Below the pieces are notes generated by a model. That model was not told the origin of the DNA and made no database searches. It saw only the letters and a list, made by a program, of their open reading frames with translations. 64,000 nt of DNA, from contig OY821777.1 in NCBI GenBank assembly GCA_963682175.1, positions 13,722,001 to 13,786,000 on the forward strand, written 5' to 3'. The translations under genes were made by a program, and so were the position numbers. The number at the start of each line of letters is the position of its first letter. The first letter of the stretch is position 1. This DNA comes from Triglochin maritima (lineage: Eukaryota; Streptophyta; Magnoliopsida; Alismatales; Juncaginaceae). This document shows, piece by piece, positions 1 to 10,350 of this stretch.

Positions 1-1956
1 TTTAATGTCAGGTTGGAGTGGGACAAGGGTCCAGGTTTGGTTATTTTCTAGGGCCTGTATTTCTTCTTTCATGGCTTTGACCCAATTTGGGTTACTTGTG
101 GCATCATGATAGGTGGTTGGTTCTTTATTTGTGTCTAGTGTCCCTAGGAAGGCTTGATGTTTTTGTGAGATGTGATGGTAGGATAAGTGGTTTTGAATAG
201 GATAAGTGGTGTGTGAGAGGAAATAATCGTTAAACCTACGTGGAGGACGAGTCTGACGAGAAGATCTTCTGGGGGCCTCTGTTTCCCTTTGGTCTTCGTC
301 TTCTCCTCCTCCTCCTCTTCCTTCTTCGTTTTCTCCTTCTCCTCCTCTTCCTTCTTCGTCTTCTCCTCCTAGAGTTGCTGAAGGTGTGTTTATAGGTACT
401 GGTATAGCGGAAGCGTCTTCAGTTGTGGAGGTTTTGAAGAAGGGTTCAGTTTCGAAGAAAGAGACATCTCTAGAGGTGTATGTTTTTTTCGTTTCTGGAT
501 CGTAGCACTTGTACCTTTTTTTCCGAAAAGAATATCCTAAAAAGATACATTTGATCGAGGTGTGATCAAGTTTATCTTCACGCTTCTTGTGAACAAAACA
601 TGTGCAACCAAAGATTCTAAAATGATCTATGTTAATTTCTTTATTATACAAGATTTCTAATGGTTTTTTATTGTCAATTATAGGGCTGGGAAGTCGATTG
701 ATAATGTAAGTAGCAGTGAGGACTGCGTCAGACCAAAACAACTTGGGGACATTATTTTGAAAAAGAAGGGAACGAGTGACGTTTAACAGATGTCGATTTT
801 TCCGTTCTGAAATCCCATTTTGTTGAGGTGTGTTTATACACGAGGTTTGATGAAAAATACCCTTTTCTTTTAAAAGTTTTTGAAATAAATTACTCATATA
901 TTCAGAGCCATTATCAGATCGAAAGATACGAATCTTTGCATCAAACATATTTTCAACAAAACGAAGAAATTCACAAAAAACTGAGTAAGTGTCGGATTTG
1001 TTTTTTAATAGGTAAATCCAAGTGACACGAGAAAAATCGTCAATGAAACTAATAAAATATCGAAAACCATTATATGATTCAACGGGGGCAGGTCCCCAAA
1101 TATCAGAGTGTATTAATTCAAAAGGCATATAAGTTTTTGTGCTAGAATTTTGAAAAGGTAATCGCGTTTGTTTAGCAAAACGACAAATATCGCATAATAA
1201 TTCATTTTTAAAAGACGGAAACAAATATTTCAACACACTTGATGACGGGTGACCCATTCTTTTGTGCCAGAGATTTTGTTCGTTTATGGTTTGGGTATGG
1301 TTTGCTTTCTCGCTGGTTTCCAGAACATATAGACCATTCATGAGAATGCCTTTACCAATCGTCCTCCCTGAGATACGATCCTGAAAAATAACATCATTAG
1401 GGGAAAAAATAACATTGCAATTGAGGTTGCTGGTGAGTTTGGCTACCGATATCAAATTAGCATCGAGTTTAGGAACATATAAAACATTATCACATGTGTT
1501 GTTAATTAGGTTTGTTTTTCCTATTCCTTTAATTTGTATTTTACTTCCATTTGCAACTATTACAGAATTATTTACTAACTTTAAATTTTGTTTTATATTA
1601 CTAAGTAGTGTTGGATCTCCGGTCATATGATCGGTGGCTCCGGTATCGATAATCAAGGATTTACTACGTAATTTGGTTACCATTCCAGAGAAAGTAGTAA
1701 AATCAAGAAAGTTGTTGATACCTGTGCAATTACCTGTTGCAGTAGGGGTTTTTTGCAAAAACTCGTTGAGCTGGCCCACCAGATTTCTTAAGTGGATAGG
1801 GTTTGATGGATCCGGGTAACCCGACCCATACCCGATTGCGTCTGACCCGGTGGTCATGTTGTCGGATCGGATCCGCGGAGTCGGGTTGGAGGATCCGGAT
1901 CGGCGATCGATATAAAACGCTCCATTATCCGCATAACCGGTAGGGTTTTGCGACTT
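1..1956 (-). CDS. pol: copia Pol polyprotein (protease-integrase-start of RT), partial
   Basis: This frame is open without a stop from 1956 to position 1, where the window cuts it. Domains in order are: an aspartic protease with DTGA followed by DHMTG (about 1655-1630); the GAG-pre-integrase zinc motif starting LWHKRMGHPSS (near 1270); a DDE integrase with HSDIWGP, RSDNGSEY and a QQNGISERKNRH block (about 1110 to 790); the FGCTCFVHKK/FLGYS region typical of copia; an acidic Gly/Glu-rich linker (about 390-290); and the start of RT with NWVKAMKEEIQALENN at the edge. It is in the same frame as gag but separated from it by one TAA at 1957-1959. It would process, integrate and reverse-transcribe the element in cytoplasmic virus-like particles and the nucleus. 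Confidence 0.9.
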
Positions 1957-2931
1957 TTAGTTTTCATTTTGTCGGCTGCCGCTTAGGAAGGTGTTGTCGG
2001 TGCCTCCTCCGACCAGGTTGGCGTTGCCGCCTCCTCCGACCAGGTTGGCGCTGCCGCCTCCTCCGAGTAGGCCGTTGTTGTTGCTGAAGTTGCCTTCCAC
2101 CAGATTTGCTTTTGTGTTTTTTTGTGGTCTGAGGTGCGGGAACAGAAACCAGCACGAGTTTTTGTTGTGTCCTGGTTTCTTGCAGTTTTCACAGTGTTCG
2201 TTGCTTTTGTTTCCGAACCTCTTTTTCGTTCCCTGAGCTTGGTTCCGACCGGCGATGAAGGCTTGGTTGTCGGTGTTCTGATTTTTGTGGTTGTTCATTG
2301 TATTTCTTCTTGTTTCCTCGCGCTGAACAAGACTTGTGATGTTTGCGAGTGTTGGAAGATCTGAAGCCATAAGTATTTGAGACCGAATGGTCTCGTAGCT
2401 CGGATCTAGTCCTACCGAAAACTGGTAGATCTGATTTTGCTCTTGTCTTTTCTGAATGATTTCTGGGTCAGAGGTTGGGGGTTCGTATATCCTTAGCTCG
2501 TCCCATTTTCTTCTGAGAGTATCGAGGTACTCAGTGACTGAAGTCCCGTGTTGTTGAGTTTGCGCGATCTCCTGTTTTATCTTGAAGATATGCGCGAAGT
2601 TTTTGGCTTTGCCGTAGTGGTCTCGGACTGAGTCCCACAGCTCCTTTGCGCTTTCTTTGTATATGAAGATCTCGGCGATGTGATTTTGCATGGATGCGAT
2701 AAGCCATGACATCACTTGATGATCCGAGGTTTGCCATTCATCTTGAAGTTTTTCCGATGCATTTTCTTCTGGTTTTGGAGTTTTCCCAGTGACGTGGCCA
2801 AGCTTCCCCCTGCCACTGAGGGAGAGCGTGACCGCGCGCGCCCAGGATAAGTAGTTGGCCCCGTTTAGGGCCGTCGTGACGAGGCGATGGGGATTCGCCA
2901 TCTCCGGTGGATTTCTATTGCCGTCCGACAT
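1957..2931 (-). CDS. gag: copia Gag capsid/nucleocapsid protein, 324 aa
   Basis: This is the retrotransposon capsid protein. The N-terminus has the plant copia signature (NGANYLSWARAVTLSLSGRGKLGH), followed by the helical UBN2/gag-polypeptide region. A CCHC zinc knuckle (CENCKKPGHNKNSC) lies near residue 245. The C-terminus is a low-complexity tail with imperfect 27-bp repeats (about 1990-2075) encoding ANLVGGGG-like units. The start at 2931 follows a roughly 120-base leader after the primer-binding site. The ORF ends at TAA (1957-1959), and pol continues in the same frame after it, so Pol would need readthrough or the stop is a recent mutation. Confidence 0.92.
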   Translation of the reverse strand: MSDGNRNPPEMANPHRLVTTALNGANYLSWARAVTLSLSGRGKLGHVTGKTPKPEENASEKLQDEWQTSDHQVMSWLIASMQNHIAEIFIYKESAKELWDSVRDHYGKAKNFAHIFKIKQEIAQTQQHGTSVTEYLDTLRRKWDELRIYEPPTSDPEIIQKRQEQNQIYQFSVGLDPSYETIRSQILMASDLPTLANITSLVQREETRRNTMNNHKNQNTDNQAFIAGRNQAQGTKKRFGNKSNEHCENCKKPGHNKNSCWFLFPHLRPQKNTKANLVEGNFSNNNGLLGGGGSANLVGGGGNANLVGGGTDNTFLSGSRQNEN

Positions 2932-3050
2932 GTCTGTTTTGGTTTTTCTCCTTCTTGGGTTTGGATGAGGGGTGTTCGACCTTCAACCCCCTTGAATGAG
3001 GTGAGGTCGATGATGATTTTGGGGAAACTGAGACTACGTATGGATCATAC

Positions 3051-3062
3051 GCTCTGATACCA
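3051..3062 (-). promoter_or_regulatory. primer-binding site, initiator tRNA-Met
   Basis: The minus strand reads TGGTATCAGAGC directly after the LTR's terminal CA. This is the usual plant copia site, complementary to the 3' end of initiator tRNA-Met. It fixes the inner LTR boundary at 3062/3063. Confidence 0.92.
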
Positions 3063-3273
3063 TGCTAAAATTGATGCGAGTATGAATTTGGAGGAAGAAG
3101 AAGAAGAAATTGTTATTTGATTTGTGTGTGTGTTTACATGAGTTTGATTGTGAATTTATACAAGAGGATTTGGAGCCGTTGTTGTCATTTATTGTCTTGA
3201 ATACTCCATTCGTCTGATCTCCTGAATCGTCACCTTGGATGAGGCAACCACAACGGTAAGTTTGTTTTTAACA
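3063..3273 (-). repeat. 5' LTR of the copia element, 211 bp
   Basis: The LTR is bounded by TG (3063) and CA (3272-3273). It touches the primer-binding site on one side and interrupted polygalacturonase coding sequence on the other. At 211 bp it is short for a plant copia. The matching 3' LTR lies outside the window, so insertion age cannot be judged here. Confidence 0.85.
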
Positions 3274-4368
3274 TTTCCACCAACTTCGGCACTTGCCATG
3301 CAAGGGGTGGTAAGCATTGGAAGTTAAGAAGTGACGGGAAGTCATCATCACATAAGAACAAGAGTAATGGAAATCACAATCACAATCACAATCACAATGA
3401 TGGTGGTGGAGGTGGAGGTAAAAAGCACATCCCCAAACCAAAGCCACATCCAAGTCCAAGCCCAATACCGGACCCAGGTTCAAGCCCCACCCCAAGTTAC
3501 CAGCCTAGTAAAGGAGGAGATGTGTTTGATGTTTTGAATTTTGGAGCGAAAGGTGACGGCAAATATGACGACACAAAGGTAATAATGTGCTAATGTTGTA
3601 ATCTTTCTTTACGAAATAACAATCTATTATTACTATTAGGAGCTTTCCCTTTCAAAATTGGCCTTTTGATGTGTTCAAAATAGATAATAAATTGTTGTGA
3701 TAATTAATCATGTCTCTAGAGGGTAAAGGGCTTAGTAGTTAGTACAATATTTGAAGTATAAATTTCAGACAACTGCAAAATATTACAAACTACAACAGTG
3801 GTCATCATAATATGTCTTGATTTCACTTGTGAAATTTCAAGTGCACAGAATTAATTAAGTAGTATTTGAGGGATTAAAAATATGATGACCCTCATGATTA
3901 GCGAATCCGATTATGCAACTCTAACTGCAGAGAGTGACTAATACAATGATTATATTCTTGGACACCAAATAATAAACAATGCCAAACTAATAATGTTTGT
4001 TAGTTTGTTCTGTTTCTAATTTGTAGATGTCATAATGCAGGCATTTGAAGCAGCATGGGAAGCTGCATGCAAGATGAAGGCATCAAAAGTATTGGTACCC
4101 GCCAAATATCAATACCTAGTGGGTCCCATCTCTTTTAACGGCCAGAACTGCCAATCCAACATTGTGTTCCAGGCAAGTATTGAATAATTACATTCTATTT
4201 TAAGAAGATGTTCTGTAACATTCAAATGTTTTGCCAAACCCATTGTAATAATTTGTGTTGAGAATTCATTTTTACATAATAAAAATGTAAGCAATTTGTT
4301 TCTCCATTTTCTTTATTTCTCTTTACCATTAAAGAGAAAGTTGAAGACAATTCGTGAAAGAGAATTTC

Positions 4369-4897
4369 TGTAACGTCCCGTCTTCGAACCCGCATTGAGC
4401 CCAGGTCCCGGTCCGTCACCAATGTGCTCACTGACCCACAACACCCACCTATTGCTACAAAACTTAAGTTGGTAAGTGTTATGGTAGTGAGTTCATGTCT
4501 TTATATCCCACCCCAACATTCTCATGTTAAGCAATGTGAGACTAAACTTGGGGGTTTTACAACCTACCCCACTTGAACACCTGACGTCCTCGTCAGGGTC
4601 AAGCCACTCAGTCACCAGGTGTTGTGAGATTCTAGAGGTGGCTCCCACCCTTTAGGTGTAGCACTTAGTTACCACAATTCTGGCTGGTTCAGGCTCTGAT
4701 ACCATCTGTAACGTCCCGTCCCCAAACCCGCATCGAGCTCGGGTCCAGGTCCGTCACTCATGTGCCCACTGGCCCACAACACCCACCTATTGTCACAAAA
4801 CTTAAGTTGGTAAGTGGTATGGTAGTGGACTCATGCCTTTATCTCACCCTAACATTCTCATGTTAAGCAACGTAGGATTAAACTTGGGAATTTTACA
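4369..4897 (-). mobile_element. TRIM (miniature LTR retrotransposon), 529 bp, in polygalacturonase intron 2
   Basis: Two near-identical LTRs (4369-4561 and 4707-4897, starting TGTAACGTCCCG and ending TTTTACA) flank 145 bp of internal sequence with no coding capacity. The minus strand shows a TGGTATCAGAGC primer-binding site (4693-4704) two bases inside the 4707 LTR, so the element is oriented minus. Exact 5-bp target duplications atttc lie at 4364-4368 and 4898-4902. It depends on other elements for its proteins. Confidence 0.88.
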
Positions 4898-5733
4898 ATT
4901 TCTCTCCTCTTTTTTACTTTTCTTTCCTTAATTTGCTATTCAGACGACATAAATGACATTTTTGTTCCTTGATTTTCTTCCATAGTTGTTATCCAAGCAT
5001 ACTATTAAGCGAGAAATAGTAGGCACAATTTTCTTATAATCGAACCAATATTAGATTTATTATTCTTGTTGTTTCAGCTGGATGGTACGATTGTCGCTCC
5101 GACGAGTTCGGCCAAGTGTGGTAAGGGCTTGCTGCAGTGGTTAGAGTTCACCAAGCTGGATGGTATCACCATCCAAGGCAGTGGAATTGTGGAAGGGAAG
5201 GGGTCAGTGTGGTGGGGCAACTCTATGTTGGACAATCAGCTTAATGAACTAGTAAGTCTGGAAGATTAGATATTTTCTTGCAATAAATAAAGGGAAATTG
5301 CCTCCCTCATGTTTTTCTAAGCTAGTAACCAATACAATTATTTTATTTACAGTAAGTGCAATTCTAATCTCATTGTAATTTTATGGGCATTGTAAAATAG
5401 TGATTTATACGGTCACTATATTTATTATGTATTTTTTATAGTCATTTTTACGGAAATCTTGTGTTTGAGCACTTTTTTTTCTTCAAATATAACGAGCACT
5501 TAGGTCAATTAATGTATCTCATCTATATAGATACAATTATAAGATTGATTCGGTTGAAAACTAGTGAGCAGATATTATAACTGTTAAGTTTGTTTGTTTG
5601 TTTGAATGACAGATTAACAGCTCTACGAGGCAGATGCCGCACACAAGGCCAACAGTGAAATTTCTGATATCTTCCAAACACAAACATGTTATTCTATTGC
5701 TTGCAAATTATTACATCAAGTTTGCAGGCGGTA

Positions 5734-5799
5734 CACTAGTGCAGAATTGGCTTTACTCGTCGCCCAATAGACGTCGGCCGTTACAACAACCGTCGTCTA
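5734..5799. mobile_element. 66-bp CACTA-like transposon relic in an exon
   Basis: The insert begins CACTAGTGCAGAATTGG, a typical plant CACTA terminus, and ends ...CGTCGTCTA. It is flanked by gta (5731-5733) and gta (5800-5802), which fits the 3-bp target duplication of the superfamily. Removing it rejoins the expected polygalacturonase reading (...T-A-V | then F-Y-G-S-N-D). It introduces TAG in frame at once. It is probably an internally deleted copy, and the 3' terminus is degraded. Confidence 0.6.
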
Positions 5800-6819
5800 G
5801 TATGATTTTATGGTAGCAACGATGTGAGCGTTTCTGGCATAACGATCCAAAACAGCCCGAAATGCCATCTCAAGTTCGACAACTGCGACAACGTATTCGA
5901 CGTAAGCATTTCGGCTCCAGGAGACAGCCCAAACACTGATGGCATTCACTTGCAGAATTCCCAGAACGTGCTCATCCGTGGAGCTCAGATTGGCTCCGGT
6001 AATATTGCTACTCTCAATGGATTGAGTCGGATCGGGTTGATCGGATTAGAATGAGTCCGATTACCAAGATTCTTTACAACCATTCCTATAAATTTTCATA
6101 TTAAGCATTTTCAATTTCTCAATTTTAGTAACTCGTGTGTAGTTGTGGATCTGATCAAACTTGATTCGAGCCGGAGAATGGGGCGGTCATAAATGGTATT
6201 AGAACCATTATCTGACAAAATGGTGGGAAATAAATGCTAGACATGAAGTGGAATTGAGCCAACATTAGTTTCGGTAACACTTGGTTGAAAGATTGACAAT
6301 GCTAAATGTCCAAATGAGTTAGCTCATGGTACTTAATTGTAGTCGACATGAGTCTACTACCATGAGTACTTTTAAGTAATAAAATCATTTTTGACGGGCA
6401 AATTCAGGGATGATAAGGTGAATGAGGAAGGGTCAAGTCAAGTTTTTATTTGTCGATCGATGCAAGACGTATGATCATAAAAATATTACAAAGTCTCTGC
6501 TTTTGTGATGGATTCATTTGTCTTGTTTTTGTGAGCCATTCATGTTATTGAAATGTACGATTTAGATTTTCAATTATATTAAAAATTAGAAAATTATTTG
6601 AAGAAACATGGCGCTCAAGGGACGAAAGAATCCCGGTTCATAATTAACAACGACTGATTAAGGATAATTAATGTTGTGTTTTGTGGTGGGACAGGAGTTG
6701 ATTGTGTGTCAATACAAACTGGGTGCTCCAACATCAACATCCACTGTAGGATTCTAGACTAATCCTAATCCTAATTGTGCTTTGTGGTTGATTAGGTGGT
6801 GATTAGAGGGGATTAGAGA

Positions 6820-6992
6820 TGGATGGCTGAGATTGAGAGGAGATGGATGAAGGGCTAGGATGGTGTGGATTGGATGAGGGGTGGAGATTGATGGATGGAT
6901 GGATGGATGGATGGCTGAGATTGAGAGGAGATGGATGAAGGGCTAGGATGGTGTGGATTGGATGAGGGGTGGAGATTGATGGATGGATGGAT
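6820..6992. repeat. about 88-bp direct duplication with GGAT runs, in the solo LTR
   Basis: The block beginning ggatggctgagattgagagg occurs at about 6820 and again at about 6909, each copy ending in a run of (gatg) units. It is followed by a CT-rich tract at 7030-7095. Confidence 0.8.
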
Positions 6993-7439
6993 GGTTGAGA
7001 TTAGAGGAGGAGGAGGAGATATTTATTGGTGAGCTCTCTCTCTCTCCCTCTCTCTCTTGCGACACTCTCTCCCTCACGTTTCTCTCTCTCACAGAGGTGA
7101 TCTCCGGCGTGGTGGTGGTGACCTCCGGCGAAGTGAAGATCGGCTCCGGTTAGTTGGTGGAGGTGAGTAGCGTGGGGTGTGTGTTCATCCCTTTTGAGTT
7201 GGTTTTCTCTCCCTCGACCTAACTCGTGTGCTGGGGTGGTGGTTGTTTGGTGGAGGTCGTCGGAGGTGGATTCGTGAGTGTGGATCGTCGAGGAGGAGTG
7301 GATCGTCGTTTGGACGCGAGGGTCGTCGACGGATCGTGATTTGGGGAGGCGCGCTCGTGGAGGCGTCGTCGTGGTTCTTCTAAGGTCTCTTCAGACCTTT
7401 AGGTATGTCAAGCTCGCTCACTTAATTACCGTGAGTATT

Positions 7440-8185
7440 TGGAAGTCGACGGTAGACCGTTCGGCTCGTCGCGAGTAAACATGCAGCAGATTTCACTGCC
7501 TGATCGGTCGACCGGTTTGTGCAAACGGTCGACCGTTCGTGAAGAGAATTCGGGCTCTGCCTCAAATCGGTCGAACGATGCCTGTGGGGCGGTCGACCGA
7601 TCGTGCATAGGAGGCAAGTCTGGAGAGATTCGGTCGACCGGGTCCCCTTTGCCGGTCGACCGTGTGCACTGTCTTAAGTCGGTTGGGGGGCGTAGACTAT
7701 CTAAACGGTCGACCGCTCTTTGATCTCGTCCGACCGTGACTTAAGTGGACTTGTGGTCGGTTCGACCGAATGTGGGTTCGATCGACCGGACCTGCGTGTT
7801 GAGCGTGAGAACGCTCTGGCTGAAATCGGTCGACCGAGGAGGTCTCGACGTTCGACCGGTTTTAGGACGAGAGTGAGGGATTATTCCCTGGACTGATTCG
7901 GTCGACCGAGATGTGCTCGGCGTTCGACCGAATTCGTTGTGGTGTTGTGGGATTTGTTCCCTGGTGACTTTCGGTCGACCGGGACCCCTTTGTCGGTCGA
8001 CCGATTGGTCGTTTTGTTCGTTGAACCGGGAGTTGACCATCTAAACGGTCGACCGTCCCTTGATTTGGGTTCGACCGAACGAGTGTGGTGTTGGGAGTCG
8101 GTCGACCGATGGAGTGCCGGTCGAAGTGGATTGCCCTGTATTTGCTTGATTCGGTCGACCAGGACTTTTGGTTCGGTCGACCGTT
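7440..8185. repeat. array of the palindrome CGGTCGACCG in the solo LTR
   Basis: I count at least 13 exact copies of the 10-bp perfect palindrome cggtcgaccg, plus several one-mismatch copies (for example cggtcgaccagg near 8155), spaced 20-60 bp apart in otherwise variable sequence. Halves of the motif (ggttcgaccg) alternate with them. ORFs called across this array are by-products of its GC-rich composition. Confidence 0.85.
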
Positions 8186-8295
8186 TGTGTCCTATTTTGC
8201 ACTATGGAGGTGCTATGGTCGTGGTTGCCCGTGTGGGGCGAGTTGTGGTGTCGATGTTCTTCCGGCAAGTGTGCTAGGTGCACGAGGGTTGCGGT

Positions 8296-8800
8296 GGTTG
8301 GTTGAAATTAGACCTGGAGCCCCGTAACCGTGTGTGAGCTTGGGATTGACTGAAATAGGCCTGAGGCCCAGCTTAGAATTGTGGTGTTGCGGTGGTTGGT
8401 TGAAATTAGACCTGGAGCCCCGTAACTGTGTGAGAGCTGCGGTTGGTTGAAATTAGACCTGGAGCCCAGCTAGTCTGTACGGAGTTGGTTGAAATTAGAC
8501 CTGGAGCTCCGTAGTGCGTTCGGGTTGGTTGAAAATAGACCTGGAGCCTGAGCAGGGACCGCGTGTAGGGGTTGGTTGAAATTTGACCTGGAGCCCTTAT
8601 ACGTTTGGGTTGGTTGAAATTAGACCTGGAGCCCTTGGTCGTGTCGTGGTAGCTGTGGTTGGTTGAGATTAGACCTGGAGCCCAGCTTGGCGACGAGTGT
8701 GAGTCGCGGCGGTTGGTTGAGATTAGACCTGGAGCCCCGTGACTGTGGTGGGGCGGCGGTTGGTTGAGATTAGACCTGGAGCCCCGTACCTGTGGTGTGT
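8296..8800. repeat. degenerate tandem array, unit about 45-50 bp, in the solo LTR
   Basis: The core ggttggttgaaattagacct followed by ggagcc recurs about ten times (near 8298, 8395, 8443, 8487, 8525, 8571, 8610, 8659, 8712 and 8760) with variable GC-rich spacers. No coding sense is apparent. Confidence 0.85.
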
Positions 8801-10350
8801 CCTGTGGTGGAGTTGAGAGCCCTGGTGCTAGGCGTGTTGTGATGTTTTTCTTGTTGAGTAGAATTGCATGCTAGGATGCTTTTATTTCGTACATTTAGAG
8901 TTTGGCATACGGGGTTTCCTTCTGGAAACTCAGGCATTGTTGCATGTTTACTTTCAGGCCGTGATCGGCATTAGGGGGTGGTGACCGAGGAGATGAGCAC
9001 CGCTACCGGATCCAGTTTTCTCTCAGTTGAGGTCGTGTGATTACTGTTTCCTTTGTATATGCTTTTGATGTAATCACAACTTTTGTATACTCTGATGTTC
9101 ATATATATATATATATTATATGTCGGTGCACCTGTGTTCTTTTATTGCGTAATATCATCTGTTGATTGAGTGTTTAAAATTTTAAATTTCCCGCTGCTTT
9201 GAGGATGATACATCCACCATGTGAGGTGTGGCCTTGGTCATGGCATCAGCATTGGAGGATTGGGGAACGACAACACCAAGGCGTGTGTTTCCAATGCTAC
9301 TGTCCATGATGTGGACTTCCAAGGAACCATGACTGGTGTTAGGATCAAAACTTGGCAGGTAAACTAATTATATACACAACATCCCTCTATCAAACCATGC
9401 ATTCAGGATTTACTTACTTAACCATGTTATAGGTTTAATTTGAACTCCCTCCATCCATCCACACTACTATTAGTTCTTATTTTGAAGAAAAAAATCTTAC
9501 TTAGATTTACTTAGGAAGAAGTTGTGTCTTAATTGGTCCTCAAACTTCTACAAGTGAATTTAAAGGTACAACCGTACAAGAAGGATAATTACATAGAAAG
9601 TCAAACTAAAAACCACAACAGACATTAATTGATTCTATAATCAATCTAAATTATCTGAATAAGAAAAAAAGTCACAATGGGCCATCGATCACCTTGCAAA
9701 AAATGGCAAACTATAGTTTACCCTACATATATGTGGTATAACATCCCAATAGTAGGTCCAAAACTGCCTTAGTAAGACAAAATGAAAGGATCATCTTGGT
9801 ACGAAATTAGAAAAGAAAAAAAGAGGAGCATCCTTATATCACAATTTCAAGAATAGCCAAATGCAACGACAGCGAGTTGCATCATGATGTTCAGGTAAAA
9901 TAGAAATATGAATGTCAATTCTTGTGTTGGATGCATGCAGGGTGGGTCAGGGCCGGGTCAGTAAAAAAACATTAGGTTCTCCAACATTCAAGTAACCGAA
10001 GTGATCGATGATCCCGATTGTGATAGACCAATTCTAGCTTCTGCTACGCTAGCTCATGCAAAAACCAGACCTCCGCGGTGGCTCTCTCCGACATCTCCTA
10101 CAACACCATCAAGGGTACGTACACTCTCAAACCAGTGCACCTCGCGTGCAGTGACACAACACTATGCATGGACATACGTTTATCTGACATAGATCTCCAG
10201 CCCATGAAGACCAAATACCACTTGTACGGTCCCTTCTGTTGGCGCACTTACGGCCAACTCTTGTCCCCGACACTCCCACCTATTGATTGCTTGCATAAGG
10301 GAAGTCCACCTAAGAACCATCTCAACTATGCTTCTTCTGACTATTGCTAA

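Larger units (their letters stand above)
1..3273 (-). mobile_element. Ty1/copia LTR retrotransposon, 5' part, cut by window start
   Basis: Read on the minus strand the order is 5' LTR (3273 to 3063), an initiator-Met tRNA primer-binding site touching the LTR (3062 to 3051), gag, then pol with protease, integrase and the first residues of reverse transcriptase at the window edge. Protease before integrase before RT is the copia order. The open frames show it is recent. It sits inside exon 1 of the polygalacturonase gene: coding sequence resumes at 3274, immediately after the terminal CA of the LTR. The 5-bp target duplication is predicted to be tttcc (3274-3278), but its partner lies outside the window. 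RT, RNase H, polypurine tract and 3' LTR are not visible. Confidence 0.93.
6745..9212. mobile_element. solo LTR, 2468 bp, in polygalacturonase exon
   Basis: It begins TGTAGGATTC and ends GATGATACA, flanked by exact 5-bp duplications tccac (6740-6744 and 9213-9217). Removing it with one duplication restores an uninterrupted exon (...NINIH | HVRCG...). It has no gag or pol and no second LTR, so it is the product of LTR-LTR recombination. Length is in the range of large Gypsy LTRs. A TATA-rich stretch at 9106-9120 near the right end suggests plus orientation, with U3 making up most of it. Inside are three repeat arrays, listed separately. Confidence 0.85.
3274..10350 (+). pseudogene. GH28 polygalacturonase gene, broken by several transposon insertions
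   Basis: The ancestral product is a secreted pectin-degrading glycosidase acting on cell-wall homogalacturonan. Exons seen: 3274-3578 (low-complexity linker, then FDVLNFGAKGDGKYDDTK), 4041-4172, 5078-5251, 5613-5654, 5728-5733 continuing at 5800-5998 (carries SPNTDGIH), 6695-6744 continuing at 9218-9358 (carries GHGISIGGLG and GVRIK), and about 9941-10350 ending TAA. The signal peptide and start should lie beyond the copia element, outside the window. Defects: copia in exon 1; a 66-bp insert with an immediate stop at 5734; TGA at 5803 where a CGA codon is expected; catalytic GDDC changed to GVDC (about 6698); CGPGHG changed to CGLGHG; a 2.47-kb solo LTR at 6745-9212; and small insertions with stops at about 9950-10040. 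Intron 2 has a GC donor (4173) and carries a TRIM. Confidence 0.9.

Noticed and set aside
3268..3537. Plus-strand ORF with alternating I/T residues and minus-strand ORF with C/D repeats
   Set aside because: Both are shadow frames of the His/Asn-rich linker of the polygalacturonase exon.
7440..8185. Repeated GTCGAC (SalI-like) sites suggesting a cloning or linker artefact
   Set aside because: They lie inside a solo LTR with clean target duplications, the spacers differ, and the motif recurs in a second solo LTR.
7278..8327. Overlapping ORFs on both strands of the 2.47-kb LTR
   Set aside because: They follow GC-rich repeat composition, have no recognised domain and lie wholly within a non-coding LTR.
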